From a virus, in the IMG/VR virus record IMGVR_UViG_3300025305_001678, positions 1-24,454 of that record: DNA of 24,454 bases, one strand, 5' to 3'. Both the position numbers and the translations under genes were made by a program. The first letter of the stretch is position 1, and every line of letters begins with the position of its first letter. Shown piece by piece: positions 7,520 through 16,322 of the stretch. The notes under the pieces are model-generated. The model was not told the origin of the DNA and searched no databases. It saw only the letters and a program-made list of their open reading frames with translations.

Positions 7520-10500
7520 ATGGTAGGACCTAAATTTGAAAGTCCTTTTGATAGGGATGACAGGGCAGATACTATTACTAGGTCAACTTATTATTTAACT
7601 AGAAGGCAAAGAGAAAAGTTAAAAGATAAGATGTTGCGTGAACAGGCTAATCGTGTTAGGCAGCAACTTTTAACTAAACCACAATTTACCCCTATGGACT
7701 TTAATAAGTTTGATGTTCCCAGCCTACCTGAAGATGCACAATCGAGCATTCTTGTAGCCCAAGCTAATGCCAACAATCCAGATCCAGTTTCTAGGGAGAA
7801 AAATGCTAACTGGTTTATGAAAGCTATGCAGAAATGGGATGACTGGACTGTATCAGCATCAGCATCACCCCTTAATCCTATAACAGGAGCAGCTAAGTCA
7901 TTTAATCCCAGATTTGGCAGGGAATTAGCCAGAAAAAAGAAAAGATTTGAAAGAGAATATTTAAAATCAGGCAAAACTTCAAAAGAAGCTCATACATTAG
8001 CATCCAGAGCTGCTTGGAGAGAGACAGAATATGCTAAAACAAAGATTTTTGGATGGGAAGTAGATCCTATTAAATTTGGTATAGAGGTAACATCTGATCC
8101 TAGTAACTTTTTATTTTGGGGTGCAGGAGCAGGTATAAAGGCTGGAGTAAAAGCAGGTGCTAAGAGAGGAAGAAGAATAATAGCAAAAGCAGATGTGAAG
8201 ATAGGAATACTTAAAGGTAGGGGTGTAGGTAGGGAAGAAAGGATGACTATACCAAGAAATTATTGGCTAAATCAAAGTAAAATAACTATCCATAAAGTCC
8301 TGTTTAAATCGGATGATGCAGCATTAAATAGGGAAACTACAGATAAGTTTATTAGGTGGCTTAAGTTGGGAGAAGAAGGATTGGATGAGAGAACATTATC
8401 TAAATTCCTTAATGATAATAATATAGCTAAATCCTTTAACACCTCTAATAGGCAGTTAAAACAGGTTTATAAGTCTCCCTTATTTAAAAGTTCAAAAAGA
8501 TTCCTGCAAAATGGAAAGTCTGATTTTGAGAATTTGAGATTGCTTAACGATCCAAATGCCATAAGGGACTTAAAAGCTACGGGACATTGGGTGGCATCTA
8601 CTGAAAGTAAATGGTTAGGTCCTTTAAGATGGATGTGGTATTGGGCTGATCCTGCTCCTACAAGATACCAAACAAAATCTGGCAGGGCTTCACTTCTTCA
8701 TGGTATTGGGGAAGGAGAGAATAAAACCTTTGTAGCTGCTGCTGTACGAGAATATCAACAGAGATTCGTAAAATTAGGTGTTGATTTTAGGAAGTTGGAT
8801 GAAGGAAATATGTTTGGGGATTTTATAGATGATTCAATAATAAAACTATCTAAAAAGAAGGGTGGTTTTGGCAAAGATGCAGTATTTGCAAGAGATCAAT
8901 TAAAGGACTGGCATACTTTTTTGGAAAATGCTTTTGACAGTAAAGGAAATGCAGCTAAATGGCTTAAAGTAAATGAGAAGCAAAAAGCTAATTTAAAGGA
9001 TATCGTAGAGGCTTGGGGAGAACACGCTTATCATTTAATCGAAAATGGAATCGCAAAGCCTGAAGCATTCGGTTTAGAGACAATAGTAGAGAAAGGTGCT
9101 CTTAAATATGAGTTGAATAACCTAAGAGCTGGTGGAGCATATATAGGTAGGATAGTAGACAGTATAAAGGATAGGCAGATAAGAAGTGGCAGGACAGCAT
9201 TTACTAAAGCGAGTGCAGAAAAGAAAAGGGTTTTTAAATCTGTTGATCTAGATCCAGATTTTGACAAGTTATTAAATGATGATTGGTCTATAAAAACATT
9301 AGATCAGGCAGAAGAACAGGGCGTTAAATATTTAAATCCGATTGCTACTTATGATATTAAGAGTGGAGAAATTTTACAAAGGGTAAATGATAATAAATTT
9401 ACAAATAGGTTAAAAAGTATAGGTATGAAGAAGTGGAATGCTTCTACAGAAGTAGGAGAATGGAAGGATAAGCAAAGACTTATAATAGAAACGATTAGTG
9501 AGTTCAAAAAACATATACTGAAATTAACCCCTAAAAATCTTTTTAGCAGTTTAAAATATGCAGATGACCTGCAAAGATTAGTACAGAAAACTTTAAAGAA
9601 TCCTGATGCAACTGATCTTGAGGATGTATTAAATAGTATGGAGTCTGCTTTAAATGGACCGATTAAGCAAAGGTCGCATCATCTGGAAAAGACTATACAA
9701 GTAACTAGGGGTTTGAATAGAGAGTATACGGAGCAAAATGAATTAGCTAGGGAATTACTCCTTCATTTAAGAATAGCTCAAGAACCTGATCTTAAAAAAC
9801 TATGGGCAGATAGATTAGATAGAAATATCATTAAGAAGGATAGAAAGCTATTTGGACCTAAAGGAGAGTTGACTTTAAGTAAGGAACGAGAAATTGCGAG
9901 AAAAGCTAAGATAAAACCTAGCGTATGGAGTGATGATATAGAATCAGCTCTTAGGAAGCAAGATTTTGTTGTAGGAAGGTCAGTAGGGGGAGTAGTTCAA
10001 CATGGAACCCTGCTGGAACTGCCTTTATTTAAAAAATATATAAAAGATAAGCTCTCTTTTAAAAAACCTCTAAATGTTACGCAGATGCGTGAGTTATTAA
10101 CTGGAAAGGGAATTAAGGAACTTCCATCAGGCAGGGGAGTGCTAGATGAGTTCTACGATCAGGTTGAGAGGCTTTTAAGTGATCCCCTTCGTACACCTGG
10201 TGCTGTAAACAGGGTACAAAGTTTGAAGGAATTAAAGAATGAGATAGATGATGCAAAGGATGTTTTTAGAAGGCTTATTGATTGGCATGATGCTAATTTA
10301 GCTACCAGGACAAGGGCAACAACAGGAATAGGAAAGTTGAAGGAGGTTATAGATAAGATAGGTACGCTGGATCGCAAAGGTATCTTTGATAAAAATATTA
10401 ATAAGGATTTTTATAATAAGCTGAACAGATTTGTTACCGATTATACTTCTCCTGCTACTAATAAAGAGTTAAGGGATCAAATAAAAAATGAATTAGCTGA

Positions 10501-13393
10501 GAGCCTGAATAAACTTATAGTAAAGTCAGACAATATTATAATGGATAATGATGGACTTTATCGGAATCTTAATCTAATTAAGGATAATCCTGGAATAGCT
10601 AAAAAGGGAATATTAAGGAACTTCAGGAAAAAAGACGGCAGATTTTCACAAAGGGAATTTGATGACATGATGAATAGGTATCCTAAGCCTTTAGCTAGTC
10701 TTTTAAGGGAATTTCAGCAAGATCCTACTTTTGCGAAAAGTATAACAGGGGGTATCGAGTCTGTTGAAAAAGAATGGAATCAGGTACATAAGGCATTGAT
10801 ACAGCAACATGAAAATTTAGATGAGGTTATAAGTAACTACCAGAAAACTTTAGAAGGCAAGGGTAGGTTAGTAGATCCTAATGACAAACTTAAATTTAAT
10901 GAACAGGCTAAACAATTTCTTGGCAGGGATTTTGAAAAGTTTGAAATGGTGGAAAATGTATCTCTTAAAAATGGAATACCTACTAAAGAACTTGAAAACT
11001 ACTTTTTTGATCCAAAAACTAAAAAGGCAGTAGAAGCTTTTATGGGAACTGGATCAAAGAAATTTGCTCAACTTGAAGCTGAACATCTAGGAAAGGTAGG
11101 GGATATTTTAAGGATATTTAAAACAGCATTTGACTTGGGTGCTCCTATGATACAGGGGTTGCCGTTATTTTTTACAAGTCCTGCTGGATGGGCAAGAGCT
11201 ACAAAGAATCATGCAAAGGTGATGTTTTTCGGCAAAGAAGCTATAGCATCTTTTTATGCTTCAAAACGTGAAGTTATTCAAAGATTGATGGATGCAGGCG
11301 GGAATGTATCTGGAGAAGGACTGGATTATTATGCTGCATTAAGAAAAGGGGAATGGTTGCCTAGAGCTTTTTCAAAGTTTGATGATGCTTCAGCAAAAAC
11401 AGGGATCTATGGGACTACCCTTAAAGAAAGGGCAAAAGAAGGTCTTGAACCTATTTTTGGTGCAGGTGCATTAGCAGGAAGATTTAATGATGCTTTTGAT
11501 ACTTTTGGAGATATGGCAAGGATAGAATTATTTGAGGCGTTTGAAAAAACAGCATTAAAAAAAGCATCAAAAGCAGGAATGGAAGAAGGGTTAGCTATGC
11601 AGCAGTTAGCAGATATGGTTAATAAAATGACTGGTGCTTTTGACTCTAGGGCATTAGGTAAAAATAGAGGAAGTATAGCTTTGGAAAGAGCCTTTATGTT
11701 CTTTTCCCCCAGATATACTAGGGCTAGTATGTCTGTAATAGCAGATGTTTTATTAGGTGGCAGTAAAAATGGTATTCAGGGAGAAATGGCTAGGGATACT
11801 CTTTTGAGAATGTTGAGTGGTGGAGTAACTATGTATACAGGAACAATTATAGCTAAAAATATGTTAGAAGCAGAAATGGGGGTTCCAGAAGCAGAAAGGG
11901 CAAAATTATATTTAGATCCCAGACCTACTTCTGAAGGTGGAGATGGTGGTAAGTTTATGAAAATACAAATCGGAGAGGATTTTATTGGTCCAGGTTCATT
12001 TTGGGTATCAGCATTAAAGCTTACTGGAACTATATTAGGAGATCCTGCATTTAGGGGAGATAAAGCCGATTCTCCGTTATTTTTCCAATCAGAAGAACCA
12101 AGACCAGTAACTGCAAATCTTTTAAGGAATCCTATAGTTATGTGGCTGAGAGGCAGGACTGCTCCTATATCAGGACTTGCATGGGATCTTCAGCAGAAAC
12201 ATACTTTTATTGGAGAGCCTTTAGAAAGTGCTGTAGATATAGAAAAGCATATAGCAACGCAATTAGCTCCATTTTGGCTTGAAACTGGTGTCTTAAAAGG
12301 TGGGATTCATGCTGCAGGAGCAATTTTTGAGTTTGGAGGATTTAACGCCAGAGAAACTACAGATTGGGAAAAACTAGAGGATGTTCAGGATCAGGAAGCA
12401 CAGCGTATTCATGATGTTAACTGGAATGACTTAACATTATTGCAGAAAGAGGAAATTAGAATAGCGAATGTAGGAACTACTGGTGATATAGCTGCAGAAG
12501 AAGAAAGGATATTTAAAGAGAGGAGGAAAAGTCCGTTAGGAACAGAGGCACAGGCAGTTATGGGTGATTGGTATCAGGAAATGGATGTAATTAAAGGTAG
12601 GTGGGATGAGCAAGTTCAGGCATTGGATTTAGCTGTGCAGGAAAATACACTGGACTTACCCCAGTATATTCGGTTAATAAAAAATGTTAATAATGAGAAA
12701 AGGATGTCTTTTAAAAGATTGAAGGTTGATCCGATTTATCAGCCTGTTTATGAGAATATAAATTACAGGAAGTTTGAAGATACGGATAATGTAGGTGATT
12801 ATTATTATGATGAGTATATGAGGATACTTACTGATGATGTTACCCATTCATTACTACCTGCTGAATTGCAGGAATTAGGTATAGTAGATGAGGAATTTGT
12901 GGATTGGGATGCTAGGAATGCAGAAATAGCATCATTTGAGGAAGTAGCAGGACCACAGATTATGGAATATATACAGGCTAGGCTGGAAATACCAGCAATA
13001 GGTGAGGGAGCACATCCTTTATATCAGGAATATCTAGCAGGTAGAAAAAAATACCTGGATCTTTACTATCGTGGAGTTGAGGAAGAAACTATAGCTTATC
13101 ATGGAGAACAGGCTAAGGAGGCTTATAGGGAATGGAAGAATGCTGTTAATTATGCAGTTAGGGCAGAGATGGAAAAGAGATCACCTTTTATCAGGATGTT
13201 ACTTAGGGATATGAGAAGGGCTAGGGACATAATGAGAAAAACTAACGTTGAACTGGATGCTTTCTTATATAGATTTGGCATAGGTAACACTACTACCTTA
13301 AAGCATCCTTATAATAAATTTGATTTTAGGAAAGGTGAGTTAGCTATGCCTTTTCCTATGCAGACCTATGTACCTACCTTTACAGAAGATTAG
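7520..13393 (+). CDS. Giant internal/ejection-type virion protein (1957 aa)
   Basis: This is by far the largest gene here. The protein is Lys/Glu/Leu-rich and mostly helical, with a few hydrophobic or Gly/Ala-rich stretches that could insert into membrane: about 195-215 (SNFLFWGAGAGIKAGVKAGAK region), 1202-1227 (FDLGAPMIQGLPLFFTSPAG region) and 1428-1447. Residues about 1314-1414, containing FNDAFDTFGDMARIE and MFFSPRYTRASM, remind me of the LPD38-type domain of phage large polyvalent proteins; this is recollection, not a search result. I see no soluble lytic transglycosylase GLMQ motif, protease triad or polymerase motif. Size and helical character fit proteins packaged in podovirus heads and injected at infection, like T7 gp16 or P22 gp16/gp20 in role. 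Start is weakly supported: GGAGGA lies about 15 bases upstream. Confidence 0.6.
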   Translation: MVGPKFESPFDRDDRADTITRSTYYLTRRQREKLKDKMLREQANRVRQQLLTKPQFTPMDFNKFDVPSLPEDAQSSILVAQANANNPDPVSREKNANWFMKAMQKWDDWTVSASASPLNPITGAAKSFNPRFGRELARKKKRFEREYLKSGKTSKEAHTLASRAAWRETEYAKTKIFGWEVDPIKFGIEVTSDPSNFLFWGAGAGIKAGVKAGAKRGRRIIAKADVKIGILKGRGVGREERMTIPRNYWLNQSKITIHKVLFKSDDAALNRETTDKFIRWLKLGEEGLDERTLSKFLNDNNIAKSFNTSNRQLKQVYKSPLFKSSKRFLQNGKSDFENLRLLNDPNAIRDLKATGHWVASTESKWLGPLRWMWYWADPAPTRYQTKSGRASLLHGIGEGENKTFVAAAVREYQQRFVKLGVDFRKLDEGNMFGDFIDDSIIKLSKKKGGFGKDAVFARDQLKDWHTFLENAFDSKGNAAKWLKVNEKQKANLKDIVEAWGEHAYHLIENGIAKPEAFGLETIVEKGALKYELNNLRAGGAYIGRIVDSIKDRQIRSGRTAFTKASAEKKRVFKSVDLDPDFDKLLNDDWSIKTLDQAEEQGVKYLNPIATYDIKSGEILQRVNDNKFTNRLKSIGMKKWNASTEVGEWKDKQRLIIETISEFKKHILKLTPKNLFSSLKYADDLQRLVQKTLKNPDATDLEDVLNSMESALNGPIKQRSHHLEKTIQVTRGLNREYTEQNELARELLLHLRIAQEPDLKKLWADRLDRNIIKKDRKLFGPKGELTLSKEREIARKAKIKPSVWSDDIESALRKQDFVVGRSVGGVVQHGTLLELPLFKKYIKDKLSFKKPLNVTQMRELLTGKGIKELPSGRGVLDEFYDQVERLLSDPLRTPGAVNRVQSLKELKNEIDDAKDVFRRLIDWHDANLATRTRATTGIGKLKEVIDKIGTLDRKGIFDKNINKDFYNKLNRFVTDYTSPATNKELRDQIKNELAESLNKLIVKSDNIIMDNDGLYRNLNLIKDNPGIAKKGILRNFRKKDGRFSQREFDDMMNRYPKPLASLLREFQQDPTFAKSITGGIESVEKEWNQVHKALIQQHENLDEVISNYQKTLEGKGRLVDPNDKLKFNEQAKQFLGRDFEKFEMVENVSLKNGIPTKELENYFFDPKTKKAVEAFMGTGSKKFAQLEAEHLGKVGDILRIFKTAFDLGAPMIQGLPLFFTSPAGWARATKNHAKVMFFGKEAIASFYASKREVIQRLMDAGGNVSGEGLDYYAALRKGEWLPRAFSKFDDASAKTGIYGTTLKERAKEGLEPIFGAGALAGRFNDAFDTFGDMARIELFEAFEKTALKKASKAGMEEGLAMQQLADMVNKMTGAFDSRALGKNRGSIALERAFMFFSPRYTRASMSVIADVLLGGSKNGIQGEMARDTLLRMLSGGVTMYTGTIIAKNMLEAEMGVPEAERAKLYLDPRPTSEGGDGGKFMKIQIGEDFIGPGSFWVSALKLTGTILGDPAFRGDKADSPLFFQSEEPRPVTANLLRNPIVMWLRGRTAPISGLAWDLQQKHTFIGEPLESAVDIEKHIATQLAPFWLETGVLKGGIHAAGAIFEFGGFNARETTDWEKLEDVQDQEAQRIHDVNWNDLTLLQKEEIRIANVGTTGDIAAEEERIFKERRKSPLGTEAQAVMGDWYQEMDVIKGRWDEQVQALDLAVQENTLDLPQYIRLIKNVNNEKRMSFKRLKVDPIYQPVYENINYRKFEDTDNVGDYYYDEYMRILTDDVTHSLLPAELQELGIVDEEFVDWDARNAEIASFEEVAGPQIMEYIQARLEIPAIGEGAHPLYQEYLAGRKKYLDLYYRGVEEETIAYHGEQAKEAYREWKNAVNYAVRAEMEKRSPFIRMLLRDMRRARDIMRKTNVELDAFLYRFGIGNTTTLKHPYNKFDFRKGELAMPFPMQTYVPTFTED

Positions 13394-13445
13394 GTCTAGG
13401 TTTAATATGTAAATAATAAACATTAAGTAAGAGAGGCTACGGCTA

Positions 13446-14219
13446 ATGACTACTAATGATAGTGCTAAGGCACAAAAGCAGGGAGCTAACGTAGATGCTA
13501 CGGCAGATAAAGATGTTAGTAACCAGGCAAAAGAAGCTGTTAAGGAAGCAGCAGAGAATCCTGAACCTTCTTATCTTACAAAAGAAGATGTGAAGGCAGA
13601 ATTTGAGGGATGGGCTAGTGAACGGAAAGTTGTGTTTGACCAGGCTCAAGGTAGAGCCCAGAATATGACACAGGAAAAGATAAAAGAAGTTCAAGATCAT
13701 GCCCGAACCGAAATAGATTCTATAGTTCAGGACTTTGAAGAAATGTTGGATGAAGATACTAGGGAGGCGTTTAGGCATAAACGATCTCAAAGAAAGGCTG
13801 AGGAACAACAGGCAGAAATGCAGGAAGGTCTAGAGCTTTTAAGAGAGTTTAAACAAGCTGCCAAAACTACTGTACCTAGAGGAACTCTGACACAGGAACA
13901 ACTTAGATCTTTAGAGGCAACGATTAATAGCGTTGCTAAGAACTTAGGTTCAATTGCAACTGCAAGAGATGAATCAGTGTGGAAAGGTTGGAGTGCACAG
14001 ATGGGTTATGATGAATCAGTAGCATTAGCTACTAAAAATATTAGTGGTTTAAATGCAGTTAAGCCTAGAGAGTCTACTACATCTAGTGTTCCACCTTCTA
14101 CTCAAGGTGCTCCTGCTACAGCTAAAAAAATGTATAATTCGCAGGTGGATTTGGCTAGAGCCTTTTCTTCAGGTGAAATAGATGTACAAACTTTTAATAA
14201 AATGAAAAAGCAAATCTAA
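13446..14219 (+). CDS. Capsid assembly scaffolding protein
   Basis: This 257-residue protein sits immediately before the major capsid gene, the standard place for the scaffold. It is hydrophilic and strongly charged, with long predicted helices and coiled coil between about residues 40 and 140 (for example FDQAQGRAQNMTQEKIKEVQ and DFEEMLDEDTREAFRHKRSQ). A Ser/Thr/Pro-rich linker follows (about 205-225), then a short C-terminal helix ending in KKQI that may bind the capsid protein, as in other phages. The N-terminus is rich in Ala, Asp and Asn. GAGAGG (13431-13436) is the ribosome binding site. A 52-base gap separates it from the giant gene. No protease is seen in this or neighbouring genes, so scaffold removal may not need a dedicated viral protease. 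Confidence 0.75.
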   Translation: MTTNDSAKAQKQGANVDATADKDVSNQAKEAVKEAAENPEPSYLTKEDVKAEFEGWASERKVVFDQAQGRAQNMTQEKIKEVQDHARTEIDSIVQDFEEMLDEDTREAFRHKRSQRKAEEQQAEMQEGLELLREFKQAAKTTVPRGTLTQEQLRSLEATINSVAKNLGSIATARDESVWKGWSAQMGYDESVALATKNISGLNAVKPRESTTSSVPPSTQGAPATAKKMYNSQVDLARAFSSGEIDVQTFNKMKKQI

Positions 14220-14232
14220 GAGGTAAATAGAT

Positions 14233-15138
14233 ATGGCGACAGGATTAACACTGTCCGATACTTCCAGTTTGGAAGATATGAGTGCAATAATGATAGCAAA
14301 TGCTATTGCCAACATTGAACCTGCTGGACCAACTAATCAGTTGGTTAGCCGATATGACATCGGAAAGGGCGTTAAGCAAATTAACGTACCTATCTGGGGT
14401 AGAAATACGGCTGCTGCTCTTACTGAAGGTATAGACATATCTGTTCCACAACAATTAGGCGTAACTGTAAGAAACCTTACTGCTACTGAGCATGGTATTC
14501 TTACTTTTGTGTCTGATAAACTTGTGAGACAGAATAACGAAAGTGTCATGGCTCATGTAGGAGAAGTTCAGGGTAACGCTGTTGGTAGGCTTTTAGAGAG
14601 TGATCTCATCACATTATTTGATGGATTCTCTGTATCAGCTCCAGGTGCTGGTAACGCAGGAACTTTCTTGCACGTTGCTGGTGCCATCTCATACTTGAAA
14701 ACCGATAATGACAGTTCATTTGGACCAGCTCCAGGAACACCAGTAGGTGTATTCCATCCAGAGCAGATCCGAAGGTTCGTTCAGGAATCAACTGGTATTC
14801 AAGGTGGAGGGTCAACTGGTATGGCTGCACAGCCAATTCCAGATGGATATTCGGCAGAAGTATTAAAGACTTACTATAGAGGAAATGAATCGGTATTTAA
14901 CGTACCAATTTATGAGTCAGGAGTCATCTCCAGAGATGGATCAGGTGATTCAAAGGGAGCAATCTTTGTAAAAGAAGCTCTCGCACTGGCTATGGAAACT
15001 GAAATTTCAGCAGAAGAAGAAAGAGATATCTCACTACGAGGAAATGAAGTAGTAACCACAGGAAACTGGGGTGAACTTGAAATCGTAGATACATGGGGTG
15101 CTGAGTTCTACTCTGCTGCAGATGCAGCGTTCTCATAA
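14233..15138 (+). CDS. Major capsid protein (HK97-fold likely)
   Basis: This 301-residue protein follows the scaffold by 13 bases and has GAGG at 14220-14223. Length, position and composition fit an HK97-fold major capsid protein: a short N-terminal arm, a region resembling an E-loop (ISVPQQLGVTVRNLTATEHG), a long helix (about 100-130, ending VGRLLESDLITLF), and an A-domain-like core with the pattern FHPEQIRRFVQES and a C-terminal FVKEALALAMETE followed by acidic and Trp-containing strands. Codon use differs from the neighbours: isoleucine is ATC 9, ATT 8 and ATA 4 times, and TTC slightly outnumbers TTT, where the flanking genes favour ATA and TTT. That fits adaptation for very high expression, as expected of the main structural protein. 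Confidence 0.82.
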   Translation: MATGLTLSDTSSLEDMSAIMIANAIANIEPAGPTNQLVSRYDIGKGVKQINVPIWGRNTAAALTEGIDISVPQQLGVTVRNLTATEHGILTFVSDKLVRQNNESVMAHVGEVQGNAVGRLLESDLITLFDGFSVSAPGAGNAGTFLHVAGAISYLKTDNDSSFGPAPGTPVGVFHPEQIRRFVQESTGIQGGGSTGMAAQPIPDGYSAEVLKTYYRGNESVFNVPIYESGVISRDGSGDSKGAIFVKEALALAMETEISAEEERDISLRGNEVVTTGNWGELEIVDTWGAEFYSAADAAFS

Positions 15139-15149
15139 TCAGGTGATTA

Positions 15150-15545
15150 ATGACTACAACTTCTAGTGCAGACATATTTGAATACCAGACCAATAGGCAT
15201 ATAAGCCGTCAAACTGGTTATGGTGGAATAGATCTGTCTGCAGAAGAAGGACAATTTACCATCATTTATGATGGTTTGGATGGTTCTCCTTTTAGGGTTA
15301 GAAAATCTGATGTTGATAGATATCTCGTTAAAACTAAACGAGAGTATATCTTGCAGAAGAATGGAAATCTTAAATATATAGGAGAACTATTTCCAGCATT
15401 TGTAATAAATAAGGAAGAAGCTCGTATTGTTTCTGGTAAAGCTAAGAAATTCGCTATTTCTGGTAAAGCCAACGGACATCATAAAAAGAGAAGGCGTGGA
15501 GGCAAGAGAGCAAGGAGAAGTTATGATAACTCAAGAGTTAGCTAA
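15150..15545 (+). CDS. Hypothetical virion protein with basic C-terminal tail
   Basis: I do not recognise this 131-residue protein. It begins 12 bases after the capsid gene, with CAGGTGAT upstream as a modest ribosome binding site. The middle is probably a small beta/alpha domain (GQFTIIYDGLDGSPFRVRKSD). The C-terminus becomes extremely basic: residues 112-123 are KKRRRGGKRARR, apt for contact with packaged DNA or another acidic surface. The same purine-rich codons supply the AAGGAG ribosome binding site for the next gene, which starts 23 bases before this one ends. A capsid-associated or head-completion factor is plausible from position, but that is inference. Confidence 0.65.
   Translation: MTTTSSADIFEYQTNRHISRQTGYGGIDLSAEEGQFTIIYDGLDGSPFRVRKSDVDRYLVKTKREYILQKNGNLKYIGELFPAFVINKEEARIVSGKAKKFAISGKANGHHKKRRRGGKRARRSYDNSRVS
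15512..15517 (+). promoter_or_regulatory. Ribosome binding site AAGGAG deciding the 15523 start
   Basis: AAGGAG ends five bases before the ATG at 15523. An alternative in-frame TTG at 15427 would add 32 residues but has no comparable site and would lie deep within the upstream gene. This site is embedded in codons for the basic tail of the upstream protein. Confidence 0.75.
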
Positions 15546-15981
15546 GTCAATGTGGGGTGATGTAGTAGATAATATTAAAATATCAGATCATAAAGATCTT
15601 TTAGAAAAATATCTAGTTAAACATGACCTAAATGCTTTACCTGTACCTGAATGGTCAGATCAAGCAGATATGGCTTACTTTTACTTGCAATCTCGCAGAA
15701 ACGGACAACTCGTCTGGGAAAAAACTAAGGCGAGGGCAACTTATGATGCTGTTATTAGGTTAATCGAGAAAGGTGCTCTCTTTGCTCCCCCTGTAAAGGA
15801 TGTTGAAGCTGAAGATAGTAGCACAGACAACGAGCAGCTCCCTAAGTTAGATACAGACGAGCTTTCTCCTAAAAAATATAAATGCGAACATAAGTTTAAA
15901 AATAATAGAGTGTGCAGGAAAGAGTATAAGACCATAGGTCGCTTTCTTGAGCACAAGAAAAAACATGGAGGTCAGAAATGA
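15523..15981 (+). CDS. Hypothetical protein with C-terminal zinc-finger-like motif
   Basis: The 152-residue product from ATG 15523 overlaps the preceding gene by 23 bases. The N-terminal two thirds look helical (LAKSMWGDVVDNIKISDHKD, then ARATYDAVIRLIEKGALF), followed by an acidic Ser/Asp/Glu linker (about residues 97-116). The C-terminus carries C121, C131, H144 and H148, that is C-x9-C-x12-H-x3-H. The Cys-to-His and His-to-His spacing match a classical C2H2 finger, while the Cys-Cys spacing is longer than the usual 2-4. It may bind zinc and nucleic acid, or be a structural zinc knuckle in a head-tail joining factor. I do not recognise the family. The gene ends in an ATGA overlap with the next one. 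Confidence 0.65.
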   Translation: MITQELAKSMWGDVVDNIKISDHKDLLEKYLVKHDLNALPVPEWSDQADMAYFYLQSRRNGQLVWEKTKARATYDAVIRLIEKGALFAPPVKDVEAEDSSTDNEQLPKLDTDELSPKKYKCEHKFKNNRVCRKEYKTIGRFLEHKKKHGGQK

Positions 15982-16322
15982 CAGTAGGAACAAGACAGTA
16001 TGAATCTGTTAATTCTACAACCACTACCATGTCTGGTAATGCTGATTTAACAATTACAAATGCAAGTGATAAATTACAACTTGTTGATCCTGGTGGATCG
16101 GCAAGAAATTTGGATCTGATTTTAGTTGACGCTTCAGAAACAGGTGTAACAACTAGTTTTGCTGAAGTTTATATTCAGAATGAAGCAGACGCAGACGAAG
16201 GACTTACTATTCGTGATGGCAATAACTCTGATAACGCTATTAGTGTTCTTGACCAAAACGCAGGTGGTTGGTTTAGATTTTGTGCAGGTCAGTGGTCATC
16301 TTCTACGTCTGGATTAAACTAG
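15978..16322 (+). CDS. Small beta-rich virion protein (decoration or fibre-like)
   Basis: This 114-residue protein starts within an ATGA overlap, with GGAGG just upstream (from about 15967). It is rich in Ser, Thr, Asn, Asp and Gly with alternating hydrophobics, typical of a beta-sandwich (NADLTITNASDKLQLVDPGG). The C-terminal ISVLDQNAGGWFRFCAGQW resembles the closing strand pair (Gly-Trp-x-x-Phe ... Gly-x-Trp) often seen in phage fibre or head-decoration domains. I infer an exposed capsid decoration or short fibre. It is the last gene before a 165-base non-coding gap. Confidence 0.6.
   Translation: MTVGTRQYESVNSTTTTMSGNADLTITNASDKLQLVDPGGSARNLDLILVDASETGVTTSFAEVYIQNEADADEGLTIRDGNNSDNAISVLDQNAGGWFRFCAGQWSSSTSGLN

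Noticed and set aside
7591-7974. Antisense reading frame of 127 codons, as an example of several on the minus strand
   Set aside because: It lies opposite a long, well supported gene, its translation is Leu/Ser/Phe-rich as expected of a shadow frame, and there is no supporting start signal or neighbour.
13394-13445. Promoter or terminator between the giant gene and the scaffold
   Set aside because: The 52-base gap is AT-rich but lacks a clear -35/-10 pair or a stable hairpin with a T run; only a ribosome binding site is clear.
13443-13808. Antisense reading frame of 121 codons opposite the scaffold
   Set aside because: The translation is Phe/Leu/Ser/Cys-rich and hydrophobic, as expected when the complement of a Lys/Glu/Gln-rich gene is read; no ribosome binding site.
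15427-15522. Upstream TTG start extending the zinc-finger-like protein by 32 residues
   Set aside because: No ribosome binding site, deep overlap with the upstream gene, and a much better ATG with AAGGAG at 15523.
15482-15545. Programmed frameshift joining the 131- and 152-residue proteins
   Set aside because: The second gene has its own strong ribosome binding site and ATG, and no clear slippery heptamer with downstream structure was found.
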